Assembly (NCBI RefSeq): GCF_028864635.1
Contig: NZ_CP104850.1
Coordinates: 1,246,001-1,310,000 of the forward strand
DNA length: 64,000 nt
Source: Cloacibacterium sp. TD35
Lineage (GTDB): Bacteria; Bacteroidota; Bacteroidia; Flavobacteriales; Weeksellaceae
Reading direction: 5' to 3'
Part shown: one piece after another, positions 16,600 to 25,917 of the stretch
Position numbering within the stretch: the stretch's first letter is position 1
How the letters are laid out: every line of letters starts with the position of its first letter
Notes under the pieces: model-generated
Databases searched by the model: none
What the model saw: the letters and a program-made list of their open reading frames with translations, nothing else
What the model was told of the DNA's origin: nothing
Position numbers and translations under genes: made by a program

Positions 16600-18225
16600 T
16601 TATTTTTTGCCTAACCCGAGTTCTTTAATTGCCATTTCGCGCATTTCTACTTTTCTTACTTTTCCCGAAATCGTCATTGGGAATTCTTGTACGAATTTCC
16701 AGTATTTGGGAACTTTATAATGGGCAATTTGTCCTTTGCAGAAGTTGACAAGCTCTTCTTCGGTTAAAGAAAATCCTTCTCTTACTTTAATCCAAGCCAT
16801 TACTTCCTCTCCGAATTTTTCACTCGGAATGCCAATAACTTGAGCATCTAAAACATTAGGATATTGATATAAAAAATCTTCAATTTCTTTAGGAGAAATG
16901 TTTTCCCCTCCTCTGATAATCAAGTCTTTAATTCTTCCAGAAATATGAATGTAACCTTCTTCGTCCATCATGGCTAAATCGCCAGTATGCATCCATCTTG
17001 CGCTGTCTAAAACTTGATTGGTTGCTTCTGGATTATCCCAATATTTTAACATTACAGAGTAACCTCTGGTACAGAGTTCTCCATTTTCGCCTCTGTTCAC
17101 GATTTTACCGGTTTCTGGATTGATGATTTTAATTTCTAAATGGTCATGAATGGTTCCTACTGAGTGAATTTGTTTTTCAAAAGGAGTTCCAATTTTAGTC
17201 TGAGTAGAAACCGGCGAAGTTTCCGTCATTCCGTAGCAAATGGTCACTTCTTTCATGTTCATTTGGTTTTCTACTCTTTTCATTACTTCTGGCGGACAAA
17301 CTGCTCCTGCCATAACCCCCGTTCTAAGGCTCGAAAGATCATAATTTTTTAAATCCAGTTCATGCAAAGTAGCGATAAACATCGTAGGAACGCCATAAAG
17401 GGACGTACATTTTTCTTTTTCTACCACTTCTAAAGTTATTTTTGGATCAAAACTATCATTAGGAATAACCATGGTAGAACCGTGAGCGGTACAACATAAA
17501 TTTCCGATGACCATTCCGAAGCAATGATAAAAAGGAACAGGAATACAAACTCTATCTTTTTCGGTATAATGAAGTCTGATGCCAATGAAATACCCATTAT
17601 TCAAAATATTATGATGAGATAAAGTAACTCCTTTTGGGAAACCTGTAGTTCCAGAAGTATATTGAATATTTACAGGGTCGTCAAACTGAATTTGGTTTTC
17701 ATAATTTTGAAGTTCTTCATCAGAAATGTGAGCCGCTCCTTTTAGAAAATCATCCCAGTTTTCATCAAAAAAGACTTCATCTAGTAGCGTAGAGGTAAAT
17801 TCTCGAGCATCGTCTACCATTTTTTTATAATTGCTGGTTTTGAAACTCAAGGAAGCAAAAATATATTTGATTTGAGATTGATTCAATACAAAAATTAGTT
17901 CACTGGTTCTGTAAGCAGGATTAATGTTAACCAAAATCACTCCAATTCTGGCAGTTGCATATTGCAGTAAAACCCATTCATAACGATTGGGAGACCAAAT
18001 TCCAACTCTATCACCTGGTTTTGCGCCTAGATGTAAAATTGCTTTGGCAACTTGCGAAGTTTGCTCATAAAATTCTTCGTAAGTAGCTCTGTAATTTTGG
18101 TGTGAACATATCAGAGCATCATTTTTAGGAAATCTTTCTACTGTTTTCTTTAAATTTTCGCCAATAGTTTCTCCTAAAAGTGGAATAGAAGAATCGCCGT
18201 GAACATAGGATAATTGAGTATTCAT
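16600..18225 (-). CDS. acyl-CoA synthetase (AMP-binding, ACSF2-like)
   Basis: This 541-residue adenylate-forming enzyme activates a fatty or other carboxylic acid with ATP and CoA. The P-loop-like motif YTSGTTGFPKG (about 189-199), YGMTETSP (about 330), the hinge TGDLAMMDEEGYIHISGRIKD (quoted in part) and the final catalytic lysine in ISGKVRK (about 525) are all present. The N-terminal region resembles medium-chain ACSF2/FadD-like ligases, but chain length cannot be read from sequence. There is no signal peptide. It follows the Ppx gene after a terminator and probably has its own promoter. Confidence 0.9.
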   Translation of the reverse strand: MNTQLSYVHGDSSIPLLGETIGENLKKTVERFPKNDALICSHQNYRATYEEFYEQTSQVAKAILHLGAKPGDRVGIWSPNRYEWVLLQYATARIGVILVNINPAYRTSELIFVLNQSQIKYIFASLSFKTSNYKKMVDDAREFTSTLLDEVFFDENWDDFLKGAAHISDEELQNYENQIQFDDPVNIQYTSGTTGFPKGVTLSHHNILNNGYFIGIRLHYTEKDRVCIPVPFYHCFGMVIGNLCCTAHGSTMVIPNDSFDPKITLEVVEKEKCTSLYGVPTMFIATLHELDLKNYDLSSLRTGVMAGAVCPPEVMKRVENQMNMKEVTICYGMTETSPVSTQTKIGTPFEKQIHSVGTIHDHLEIKIINPETGKIVNRGENGELCTRGYSVMLKYWDNPEATNQVLDSARWMHTGDLAMMDEEGYIHISGRIKDLIIRGGENISPKEIEDFLYQYPNVLDAQVIGIPSEKFGEEVMAWIKVREGFSLTEEELVNFCKGQIAHYKVPKYWKFVQEFPMTISGKVRKVEMREMAIKELGLGKK

Positions 18226-18251
18226 TCTTTATATTTTTTGTAAGAAAAAAA

Positions 18252-18271
18252 ACCTTTCTTTGCAGAAAGGT
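18252..18271 (-). terminator. terminator after ppx on minus strand
   Basis: ACCTTTCT / AGAAAGGT with a 4-base loop. On the minus strand it is followed by a run of eight T, so it ends the sixA-ppx unit before the acyl-CoA synthetase gene. Confidence 0.82.
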
Positions 18272-18330
18272 AGAATAAAGGTATAAAGAATTTGTAATAA
18301 ATGGGTTATATGTATATTAATTTAGCAAGA

Positions 18331-19221
18331 TTATGAAGATTTCTTTTTCACTTTATCATAAATGCTGTGAATTAATCCATCTGCAACAGAAATTTTTGGA
18401 ACGAAAATCTGTGAAATTTCTGCCCAACCTAATACTTTATTGAAAATTTCTAGTGCCGGAACAATTACATCTGCTCTGTCTTCTCTCAAATTATGTTTCA
18501 GCATTCTTTCTTCTACGGTAAGTTCTTTTAAATCTTTATAAAAAGTTTTGAGCATATTCGCGGACATTGGTTTTCCGTCTTTGGTTTTGCTCATACTGAA
18601 AATTTTATTGATGTTTCCGCCAGAACCAATTGCAACCATAGGTTTTTTGCTCACGACTTTTGTTTTGATTTCGGTTTTCATTTCTTCCCAATTTTCTTTG
18701 GTGACCAAATTATTGAGTAATCTAATCGTACCAATATTGAAAGAATGTTCATATTTCATTTTCCCATTTTCGTAGTATGTTAATTCTGTAGAACCACCAC
18801 CTACGTCTATATACAAATATCCAAAATTTTTATCAAGACCTTCTGCTACGTGATTTTCGTAGATAAGAGTAGCTTCTTCGTCTCCAGAAATAATTTCTAT
18901 TTCTATGCCAGATTCTTTTTTGACCAAATCTCTGATTTCTTTACCGTTTTTGGCATCACGCATGGCACTTGTAGCACAAGCTCGGTAATATTCTACACCA
19001 TAAATTTCCATCAATTGAGAGAAAACTTTCATAGATTTAATGACCATTTCCTTTCTTTCTTTGCCAATTTCGCCAGTAGTAAAAACATCTATTCCCAATC
19101 TGAAAGGAATTCTTAGAAGATTCAGTTTTACGAATTCTGGCTTTCCTTTTTTAGATTCTTTTACTTCATTAATGAGCAACCTCGCTGCATTACTCCCGAT
19201 GTCTATTGCTGCAATTTTCAT
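18331..19221 (-). CDS. Ppx/GppA phosphatase (exopolyphosphatase family)
   Basis: This 296-residue member of the sugar-kinase/Hsp70/actin fold has the N-terminal phosphate loop AAIDIGSNAARL (3-14), EEATL with the catalytic glutamate (about 120) and the second phosphate loop YIDVGGGSTEL (about 137-147). AIGSGGNINK (about 195-204) is the adenosine-side loop. It hydrolyses polyphosphate or the gamma phosphate of pppGpp. It lacks the C-terminal HD domain of full-length E. coli Ppx and so is the short type. It starts 3 bases after the SixA-like gene, a tight operon linked to phosphate or phosphoryl metabolism. Confidence 0.92.
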   Translation of the reverse strand: MKIAAIDIGSNAARLLINEVKESKKGKPEFVKLNLLRIPFRLGIDVFTTGEIGKERKEMVIKSMKVFSQLMEIYGVEYYRACATSAMRDAKNGKEIRDLVKKESGIEIEIISGDEEATLIYENHVAEGLDKNFGYLYIDVGGGSTELTYYENGKMKYEHSFNIGTIRLLNNLVTKENWEEMKTEIKTKVVSKKPMVAIGSGGNINKIFSMSKTKDGKPMSANMLKTFYKDLKELTVEERMLKHNLREDRADVIVPALEIFNKVLGWAEISQIFVPKISVADGLIHSIYDKVKKKSS

Positions 19222-19224
19222 GTT

Positions 19225-19707
19225 TTATAATTCTTTTGGGGTGTGGAAGAATAAGAAATTTTTCTCTGCATTTTTAAAATCTTTCCAACTGTTAGCAGAA
19301 ATTTTAAAAGCAACTACAGAGCAAGTTGGCATATGTTCTATATTTTCATTAGTTAGAGAATTGGCAAAATATGTAATCCCATTATTATGAGAAAAAATGG
19401 CAATGTGTTCTAAAGAATCGCTTAAATTTTCTATTACTTCTAGAAATTCTGTAGGCGAAGCATTGTATAATTCTTCTGTTTTTTGAATGTTTTTATTTTC
19501 ATACACTTCAGCAAAATATCTACAAGTAGTCAATGCTCTTTTTGCAGGACTGGTTACAAATGCGTCTATGGTTGTAGGAATTTCTTTGAGAAATTTCGCC
19601 ATTTTAGGTGCATCTTTGTGTCCGCGCTCATTTAGTGATCGGTCAAAATCATCTGTGTTCGTTGGCCAATCACTTTTGGCATGTCTTACTAAAAGAAGTG
19701 TTTTCAT
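19225..19707 (-). CDS. SixA-like histidine phosphatase
   Basis: This 160-residue protein starts with LLLVRHAKSDW; R8 and H9 are the catalytic pair of the RHG branch of histidine phosphatases. FVTSPAKRALTTC (about 51-63) contains the second active-site arginine region, and IAIFSHNNGI (about 102-111) provides the second histidine. The length and RHAKS motif match SixA, which dephosphorylates phosphohistidine on phosphorelay proteins; a small-molecule substrate is also possible. It is co-transcribed with the Ppx gene downstream. Confidence 0.88.
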   Translation of the reverse strand: MKTLLLVRHAKSDWPTNTDDFDRSLNERGHKDAPKMAKFLKEIPTTIDAFVTSPAKRALTTCRYFAEVYENKNIQKTEELYNASPTEFLEVIENLSDSLEHIAIFSHNNGITYFANSLTNENIEHMPTCSVVAFKISANSWKDFKNAEKNFLFFHTPKEL

Positions 19708-19774
19708 AGAGTAGAAAAGTTTCTGAGTTTAAAATTAGCAAAAATTTGAATTTCTACAAGCTGAAAAATTTTAG

Positions 19775-19783
19775 TAAATTTGC
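19775..19783 (+). promoter_or_regulatory. -7 promoter box for ruvX
   Basis: TAAATTTGC, with its G only 7 bases before the ATG at 19789, which predicts a leaderless message. Confidence 0.6.
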
Positions 19784-19788
19784 AAACT

Positions 19789-20205
19789 ATGAGTCAAGTA
19801 GTTGCCATTGATTACGGAAAAGCGCGTTGCGGAATTGCAGCTACAGATGATATGCAGTTGATTGCTAGTGCATTAACTACTGTAGAAACCAAAAATATAT
19901 TTTCTTTTTTAGAAAAATATTTTTCAGAAAATAAAGTTGAAACGCTGGTGATAGGTTTACCTACTGATTTGAAAGGAAATTTATCAGAAATAGAGACGGA
20001 TATTTTAATATTTATAGAAAAAGTGAAAGAACTTTTTCCTGAAGTAGAAATTCATCGATTTGATGAACGTTTTACCTCAAAAATGGCTTCGTTTTTTATC
20101 TCTCAAAGTGGGAAAAATAAAAAGCAGAGACAAGAAAAAGCGCTCATCGATAAAGTGAGTGCCACGATAATTTTACAGAATTTTTTAGAACAAAAACAAA
20201 GATGA
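19789..20205 (+). CDS. ruvX: Holliday junction resolvase-like protein RuvX/YqgF
   Basis: This 138-residue RNase H-fold nuclease begins VVAIDYGKARCGIAATD, which carries the first catalytic aspartate. GLPTDLKGN (about 63-71) and the FDERFTSKMA motif (about 93-102) complete the YqgF signature. The family processes pre-16S rRNA 5' ends and may act in recombination or transcription. The ATG at 19789 is preferred over the TTG at 19780 because the -7 box overlaps the latter. Its stop overlaps the def start by four bases. Confidence 0.92.
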   Translation: MSQVVAIDYGKARCGIAATDDMQLIASALTTVETKNIFSFLEKYFSENKVETLVIGLPTDLKGNLSEIETDILIFIEKVKELFPEVEIHRFDERFTSKMASFFISQSGKNKKQRQEKALIDKVSATIILQNFLEQKQR

Positions 20206-20774
20206 TTTTACCAATCAGAGCATACGGAGACACGGTTTTAAGAAAAAAAGCCCATGATATTACGCCAGATTATCCTGAGCTTAAAGAACTTATAGACAAT
20301 ATGTTCGAAACCATGAACGCAGCACATGGAATAGGTCTTGCTGCGCCTCAAATAGGCTTAGATATTCGTCTTTTCATCGTAGATGTAACTCCATTAGCTG
20401 ATGATGAAGACTATGAAGATATTGCAGATGAATTGCAAGATTTCAAAAAAGTATTCATTAACGCTAGAATTTTAGAAGAAAGCGGTAATGAATGGAAATT
20501 TAATGAAGGTTGTCTTTCGATTCCTGATGTAAGAGAAGATGTAAGCAGAAAAGAAACCATTTTGATAGAATATTTTGACGAAAATTTCGTTAAACATACC
20601 GAAACTTTTTCAGACATTAGAGCCAGAGTAATTCAGCATGAGTATGACCACATCGAAGGTGTACTTTTTACGGATAAACTCAGTCCATTAAAGAAAAAAA
20701 TAATCAAAGGGAAATTAACTAAAATTACTTCAGGAGATATTCATGTAGGATATAAAATGAGATTTCCGAAGTAA
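20202..20774 (+). CDS. def: peptide deformylase
   Basis: This 190-residue metallo-hydrolase removes formyl groups from new proteins. All three motifs are present: GIGLAAPQIG (43-52), EGCLS (102-106) with the metal-binding Cys104, and QHEYDH (145-150) with H146, E147 and H150. An acidic insert (about 66-80, rich in D and E) follows the first motif, as is common in Bacteroidota. Translation is likely coupled to ruvX through the ATGA overlap. Confidence 0.96.
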   Translation: MILPIRAYGDTVLRKKAHDITPDYPELKELIDNMFETMNAAHGIGLAAPQIGLDIRLFIVDVTPLADDEDYEDIADELQDFKKVFINARILEESGNEWKFNEGCLSIPDVREDVSRKETILIEYFDENFVKHTETFSDIRARVIQHEYDHIEGVLFTDKLSPLKKKIIKGKLTKITSGDIHVGYKMRFPK

Positions 20775-20856
20775 CAAATATCTCAAGTTCGAGACTTATA
20801 GAATCACCAAAAAATCTTGAACAAAACTATTTTGAACTTAAAAAAATAAAAATAAA

Positions 20857-21423
20857 ATGCAGTTAGAAAAAATAATTTCGATTTCTGGGAAACCAGGTTT
20901 GTTTACCCTAGTAACGCAATTAAGATCAGGTTTTATTGTAGAAGATATTTCTACAGGAAAAAAAGCAAGTATTTCTAATACTTCACAAGTAAGTTTATTA
21001 GACAATATTGCCATTTATACTTTTGACCAAGAAGTTCCACTTTTTCAAGTAATGAAAAATATTGCTGAAAAATATGATTATAAAGAAGCTATTAATCACA
21101 AATCTTCTGATAATGAACTAAAAGCATTTATGTCTTCAGTTTTACCAAACTATGACGTAGATAGAGTTTATGGTTCAGATATTAAGAAATTAGTACAATG
21201 GTATAACTTATTACAAAAAGCAGGATTTATTACTCCAGAAGCTTTTGTAAAAGCAGAAGAACCAGCGGTAGAAGAAGCTGAGGTAGTAGAAGAAAAGCCA
21301 GCAGAAAAGAAAGCAGCAGCTAAAAAAGCGGCTCCAAAAACAGAAAAACCAGCTGCCCCAAAAGCGAAAGCATCTTCATCTGCTAAAACTACCGTAAAAT
21401 CTACTCAAAGAAAACAAGGATAA
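20857..21423 (+). CDS. DUF5606 domain protein with Lys/Ala/Pro-rich tail
   Basis: This 188-residue protein has a folded N-terminal part (about 1-130) starting MQLEKIISISGKPGLF, which I recognise as the DUF5606 family restricted to Bacteroidota. The tail (about 130-188) is low complexity, rich in glutamate, then lysine, alanine and proline, like histone-H1-style or nucleic-acid-binding tails. There is no signal peptide. It lies between def and mazG and ends in a strong terminator. Function unknown; the basic tail suggests RNA or DNA contact, which is inference. Confidence 0.85.
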   Translation: MQLEKIISISGKPGLFTLVTQLRSGFIVEDISTGKKASISNTSQVSLLDNIAIYTFDQEVPLFQVMKNIAEKYDYKEAINHKSSDNELKAFMSSVLPNYDVDRVYGSDIKKLVQWYNLLQKAGFITPEAFVKAEEPAVEEAEVVEEKPAEKKAAAKKAAPKTEKPAAPKAKASSSAKTTVKSTQRKQG

Positions 21424-21461
21424 TCTTACTTTTTGCTTTTAGCAATAAGTAATTTGCATAG

Positions 21462-21498
21462 CTTTGTCAAAGTTCCGAACTTTGACAAAGTTTTTTTT
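21462..21498 (+). terminator. terminator after DUF5606 gene
   Basis: CTTTGTCAAAGTT and AACTTTGACAAAG form a perfect 13-bp stem with a CCG loop, then eight T. One of the strongest terminators in the window. Confidence 0.92.
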
Positions 21499-21525
21499 AT
21501 CACATAATCTCATCCACACATCATC

Positions 21526-22293
21526 ATGAATTCCAAAGAACAAAAACTAGACGCCTTCTCTAAATTACTCGATATCATGGACGATTTGCGAGAAAAATGT
21601 CCATGGGATAGAAAGCAAGATTTACAATCTTTGAGACATTTGACGCTAGAAGAAGTCTATGAACTTTCTGATGCTTTACTCGAAGAAAATCTTACAGAAA
21701 TTAAGAAAGAATTGGGTGATGTTTTATTGCATTTGGTTTTTTATGCTAAAATTGGTTCAGAAAAGAAGAGTTTTGATATTGCAGATGTGATTAATTCACT
21801 TAACGAGAAACTCATTTTCCGTCATCCTCACATTTATGGAAATGTAGAAGTGAAAGACGAAGAAGAAGTGAAGCAAAATTGGGAAAAACTGAAGTTGAAA
21901 GAAGGAAACAAGTCTATTTTAGCAGGAGTTCCGAAAAGTTTGCCACCGATTATTAAAGCATATCGAATTCAGGAAAAAGTAAAAGGAATCGGTTTTGAAT
22001 TTGCTTCTGTCGAAGATGCTTGGAAAAAAGTAGATGAAGAACTCGCCGAATTTCATGCCGAAACCAATCCAGAAAAAAAGGAACAAGAATTAGGAGATGT
22101 TTTCTTTTCGCTGATTAATTACGCCAGACTTTCTGGGCTTAATGCAGACTCTGCTCTGGAACGCACCAATATTAAGTTTATCAAACGTTTCCAAACGCTA
22201 GAAAAATTGGCTTTAGAAAAAAATCTTAACCTTGCAGAAATGTCTTTAGAAGAAATGGATATTCTTTGGGAAGAAGCCAAGAAAACGGTTTAA
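21526..22293 (+). CDS. mazG: nucleoside triphosphate pyrophosphohydrolase MazG
   Basis: This 255-residue all-alpha NTP pyrophosphatase hydrolyses (d)NTPs to NMP and pyrophosphate, which clears non-canonical nucleotides. The first MazG half has CPWDRKQDLQSLRHLTLEEVYEL (quoted in part) with the EExxE-type metal site and then KKELGDVLLHLVFY. The second half has ELAEFHAE and ELGDVFFSLINYARL. The overall length matches the two-domain E. coli protein. It runs convergently into the DUF202 gene with no spacer; its last codon abuts the other gene's stop. Confidence 0.93.
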   Translation: MNSKEQKLDAFSKLLDIMDDLREKCPWDRKQDLQSLRHLTLEEVYELSDALLEENLTEIKKELGDVLLHLVFYAKIGSEKKSFDIADVINSLNEKLIFRHPHIYGNVEVKDEEEVKQNWEKLKLKEGNKSILAGVPKSLPPIIKAYRIQEKVKGIGFEFASVEDAWKKVDEELAEFHAETNPEKKEQELGDVFFSLINYARLSGLNADSALERTNIKFIKRFQTLEKLALEKNLNLAEMSLEEMDILWEEAKKTV

Positions 22294-22686
22294 TTATTTC
22301 GCATAAGATTCTACGCTGGTAATCAAATACCAAATGAGAATCAAGGTGAAAACAATCAAAATAATGGTTGAAAGCCCGATTAAAAAAGAATTGTTTTTAA
22401 ATGAATCTTCATTAATCTGTTTTTCAGTTTTTTTATAACGGAAGTATCCAAAAATGGAAATAATAAGCCCAAAAACAACTAATAAGATTCCTATCTCTGC
22501 TGAATAACTTTTGTTATGAATGATGTTTGGGTTCCCGAATATCAGTGAAAATTGTTTCAAAAAAAGAGAGAATTTTACCACTACAAAACCAAACGCCATC
22601 ACTCCAATTCCCGTTCTTAACCATGCTAAAAAAGTTCTTTCGTTAGCAAGATGGTCATTAAGGTTTTTAGGTTTATCGGGTTGCAT
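22294..22686 (-). CDS. DUF202 / YidH-family membrane protein
   Basis: This 130-residue protein has the DUF202 hallmark DHLANERTFLAWLRTGIGVMAFGF (residues 10-33, cited in part) leading into the first transmembrane helix. Two more helices follow at about 70-90 and 105-127. It belongs to a widespread family of small inner-membrane proteins of unknown function; eukaryotic relatives are found in the VTC polyphosphate complex. I chose the ATG at 22686 over a TTG two codons upstream. It is convergent with mazG. Confidence 0.85.
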   Translation of the reverse strand: MQPDKPKNLNDHLANERTFLAWLRTGIGVMAFGFVVVKFSLFLKQFSLIFGNPNIIHNKSYSAEIGILLVVFGLIISIFGYFRYKKTEKQINEDSFKNNSFLIGLSTIILIVFTLILIWYLITSVESYAK

Positions 22687-22733
22687 AACCAATTTTTCTT
22701 GACAATTTAAGTATTATTTTTTGATTGAAAATA

Positions 22734-22761
22734 AATTGGCAGAATATTTCTTCTGCCAATT
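22734..22761 (-). terminator. terminator after CocE/NonD hydrolase
   Basis: AATTGGCAGAA / TTCTGCCAATT, a perfect 11-bp stem with a 6-base loop; a T-rich tract follows on the minus strand. Confidence 0.8.
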
Positions 22762-22770
22762 CTACATTTT

Positions 22771-24630
22771 TTATTTCAAAATCTCCACTTCAATCACTGA
22801 GTTGTTAAATATTTTTTGGAAAGCTTTAGTATAATCAGATTTTTCTGCTTTGTAAGGATTTTCTATAAATTTCTGAGGATTTACAGCAAATAGAGGATAA
22901 GCTGTACTCTGCACTTGAATTTGGATTTTGTGTCCTTTTTTGAAAGTGTGCAATACATCTTGAAGGTTAAAAACCACTTCTGTTTCTTGATTAGGAACTA
23001 ATGCTTCTGGTTTTTCAAAAGAATTTCTAAATCTCGCAGGCATGATTTCGCTTCTTACCATTTGGTGATAATTTCCGTAGATTACGCCCGGTTTTTCTTT
23101 CATTCCTTTTTCGTCTGCAGGATAAATATCAATCAGTTTTACGAAAAAGTCTGCATCTGTTCCTGTAGTCGCTATTTTTAATTTTACTTTAATTTCTCCA
23201 GCCAAAGTAAGGTCTTCTGCAAGGATTTCTGTGGTGAAAGAAGCTACATCTGGTCTATTTTCTGCAAATCTTTGGTCTTCACTCATGTAATTTCTAGGTG
23301 TAAAACCATTGAAGTCTTTCAAATTAGTACTGCTCGGAACAGGTTTGTTTGGATCAGAATAATATTCTGTGAAAGATACATTAGTAGGTGATTCTATACT
23401 AAACTGTCCGTTTTCTCTTAAATAAAAAGCAGTTTTTTGAGCATTTTTCGGTGGCCATTCTGCAAATTGTTTCCATTCCTTTTTACCAGTATCAAACATA
23501 TAGGCTTCAGGAAGGTCAATTGCAGATTTGGTGTTCTTTAAATGATGATTAAAGAACGGAGTTTCTATATTTTTTTGATAAAAAGTAGCAATGCTATCCC
23601 CGAAATATACTTCATTATGAAAATGTTTTCCCATTTCATAAGACCATCCACCATGAGAAAAAGGCCCCATTACAATAGAGTTTTTAGCTTTAGGATTGTT
23701 ATTTTCAATGGTTTTGTAAATGTGAAGCGGACCTCTCAAATCTTCTGCGTCAAACCAACCGCCAACTGTCATTACGGCGTGTTTTATGTTTTTGAGATGA
23801 GGTAAAAGGTCTCTTTTTTTCCAAAAATCATCATAATTAGGATGGTCTACAATTTCATTGATGAAAAAATTATCTCTTCCATAATATTTGTCAATGCCTT
23901 CTTTTAACGTTCCCATTTCATTGAAGAAAAGTGAACCATCTTCAGATTTTGCACTTAATTTTTTGCTTTGTTCTGTATACCAAGCAGAATTCTCTGGCTT
24001 AGTTTTTTGTACTCCAAATACAGGGAAAGTTCTAAAATATCCCATCATAAAAGCTCCATTGTGATGAAAATCGTCAAACCAGAAATCAGAAATAGGAGCT
24101 TGAGGAGAAGAAGCTTTCAGAGCAGGATGATTTGCTAAAGTGCCTACTGCAGCATAAAAACCAGGATAAGAAGTTCCGTATTGACCTACATTTCCGTTAT
24201 TATTTTCAATATTTTTGATGAGCCAATCAATCGTGTCATAAGTATCGGTACTTTCGTCTACATCTTTTTTTGTTTTATGGTCTACTTGAGGCGTCATATT
24301 GGTAAATGTACCTTCGCTCATGTATCTTCCGCGAACGTCTTGATAAACGAAAATATATTTATCGTTTTGCAAAAATTTATTCGGACCAAGGCTTCTTTTG
24401 TATTGATCTTCACCATAAGGCGCTACAGAATAGCATGTTCTCTGCATTAAAAAGGGATATTTGTTTTTAGCAGAAATATCTTTCGGAATGTAGATAGAGG
24501 TGAATAATTTTACACCATCTCTCATGGTGATGTATACTTCTTTTTTGGTGTAATTGTCTTTTACAAAAGTGTTTTGAGCAGAAAGCCAAACAATGCAAAA
24601 AATTGCTAAAAGCGCAAGTATTTTCTTCAT
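22771..24630 (-). CDS. CocE/NonD family hydrolase (X-Pro dipeptidyl-peptidase-like)
   Basis: This 619-residue secreted serine hydrolase has a signal peptide (residues 1-18, ending LSA). An alpha/beta-hydrolase domain carries the nucleophile S154 in YGTSYPGF and a histidine in GPFSHGGW (about 318-325). A C-terminal jelly-roll domain begins near residue 400. The order matches the S15/CocE family, which includes cocaine esterase, glutaryl-7-ACA acylase and Xaa-Pro peptidases. The natural substrate is probably an acylated amino acid, peptide or ester in the periplasm, but this is inference. A -7 box TATTTTTG lies at 24649-24656. Confidence 0.88.
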   Translation of the reverse strand: MKKILALLAIFCIVWLSAQNTFVKDNYTKKEVYITMRDGVKLFTSIYIPKDISAKNKYPFLMQRTCYSVAPYGEDQYKRSLGPNKFLQNDKYIFVYQDVRGRYMSEGTFTNMTPQVDHKTKKDVDESTDTYDTIDWLIKNIENNNGNVGQYGTSYPGFYAAVGTLANHPALKASSPQAPISDFWFDDFHHNGAFMMGYFRTFPVFGVQKTKPENSAWYTEQSKKLSAKSEDGSLFFNEMGTLKEGIDKYYGRDNFFINEIVDHPNYDDFWKKRDLLPHLKNIKHAVMTVGGWFDAEDLRGPLHIYKTIENNNPKAKNSIVMGPFSHGGWSYEMGKHFHNEVYFGDSIATFYQKNIETPFFNHHLKNTKSAIDLPEAYMFDTGKKEWKQFAEWPPKNAQKTAFYLRENGQFSIESPTNVSFTEYYSDPNKPVPSSTNLKDFNGFTPRNYMSEDQRFAENRPDVASFTTEILAEDLTLAGEIKVKLKIATTGTDADFFVKLIDIYPADEKGMKEKPGVIYGNYHQMVRSEIMPARFRNSFEKPEALVPNQETEVVFNLQDVLHTFKKGHKIQIQVQSTAYPLFAVNPQKFIENPYKAEKSDYTKAFQKIFNNSVIEVEILK

Positions 24631-24648
24631 AAGTCAAATAAATTTTAA

Positions 24649-24656
24649 CAAAAATA
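24649..24656 (-). promoter_or_regulatory. -7 promoter box for CocE/NonD hydrolase
   Basis: TATTTTTG on the minus strand, about 19 bases before the ATG at 24630. Confidence 0.45.
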
Positions 24657-24764
24657 ATAATTAATCGTTATTATGATTACTAAAACTGAATTTTATTTTA
24701 AAAAGATGAATTCTTTAACCCTAAAAAATTAAAAATAGTAAGAAAATCTAGACGTTTTTTCAAA

Positions 24765-25886
24765 TTAAGAAGTCTTTCTGTAATTCCAAACAGCCCAAGA
24801 GTTAAAGAAAACAGCCATTCCTAAAATGGAGACAAACTGAGGAATTAAATCTTTGAAACCAGAATTTTTGAGCATAATTAATCGAATGACTTCTATTAAA
24901 TATGTAAGCGGATTAAGAAGCGTCAATTTTTGAGACCATTCTGGCATGCTTTCAATTGGCGTATATAAACCGCTCATCATTATAAAAATCATCATGAAGA
25001 AAAATATGGTAAACATTGCCTGTTGCTGCGTTTCACTATAGGTGGAAATCAATAAACCAAATCCTAAAATGGCTAAAAGATAAACTCCTACAAAGAAATA
25101 AAGTAGTGGTAAACTCCCATAAATTTCTATCCCATAGACAAATCTGGAAACCAAAAGTCCCATGGTAAAAGCTACATTTGCCAAAATCCAAAAGGGAATA
25201 AGTTTCCCGAGGATGAAAGTAGATTTTTTGATGGGTGAAACATTAATTTGTTCAATTGTGCCAATTTCTTTCTCAGAGACAATGTTTAGCGCAGAAAGCA
25301 TTCCGCCAACTAGAGTCACAAGAAATGCCAAAATACCAGGAACCAGAGCCAATCTGTAGTTGTAAAATCTATTGAACCAAAGGGTAGCATTTACTTCTAG
25401 ACCTGCATTTTTTTGAAATTCTAACAATTGTGGTGAGAGTTTTGTTTGGATATTTTGGTTGTAGTCTTGTAGAATTTGTGCTAGATAGCTTCCTCCCAAT
25501 CCTGCTTTAGTGCCGTTTATTGCATTAATAGCAACTAATACTTTTTGTTGATTTTCCCTCACCAGGTTTTGTTCAAATTTTGGTGGAATTTCTAGAATAA
25601 TATCTGATTTTTCACTTTCAATGGTTTCAAAAGCCTTTTGGTAGTCTTCACCATAATACTGCAATTTGAAATAGTTACTTGCGGTAATTTTTTGAATTAA
25701 TTCCCTTGAAAAACTAGAGTGGTCATGGTCTACCACAGATAGATTGATGTTTTTTATCTCATAACTTGCAGCTAAAGGCAAGATGATGAGCTGCATCATG
25801 GGTGCAACGAAAATAATTGCCAATATAGATTTGTTCCGAAAGATTTGTCGGAATTCTTTACGAAGTAAGAAGAGTAGCTGTTTCAT
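24765..25886 (-). CDS. ABC-2 type efflux permease (YbhR-like)
   Basis: This 373-residue inner-membrane protein has one N-terminal helix (about 20-38), a large periplasmic region (about 40-175) and a cluster of five to six helices in the C-terminal half. The EIGTIEQINVSPI motif (about 207-219) lies on the cytoplasmic loop. It is paralogous to the next upstream gene; both begin MKQL and end near residue 370. The two should form a heterodimer driven by the two ATPases upstream. It is the last gene of the efflux operon. Confidence 0.9.
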   Translation of the reverse strand: MKQLLFLLRKEFRQIFRNKSILAIIFVAPMMQLIILPLAASYEIKNINLSVVDHDHSSFSRELIQKITASNYFKLQYYGEDYQKAFETIESEKSDIILEIPPKFEQNLVRENQQKVLVAINAINGTKAGLGGSYLAQILQDYNQNIQTKLSPQLLEFQKNAGLEVNATLWFNRFYNYRLALVPGILAFLVTLVGGMLSALNIVSEKEIGTIEQINVSPIKKSTFILGKLIPFWILANVAFTMGLLVSRFVYGIEIYGSLPLLYFFVGVYLLAILGFGLLISTYSETQQQAMFTIFFFMMIFIMMSGLYTPIESMPEWSQKLTLLNPLTYLIEVIRLIMLKNSGFKDLIPQFVSILGMAVFFNSWAVWNYRKTS

Positions 25887-25917
25887 AGTTTTCCAATTTT
25901 GCTATGCATGTGAATCA

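Noticed and set aside
18850-19390. Overlapping plus-strand frames opposite the Ppx and SixA-like genes
   Set aside because: Both are antisense to confident genes and have Phe/Ser-rich, low-information translations.
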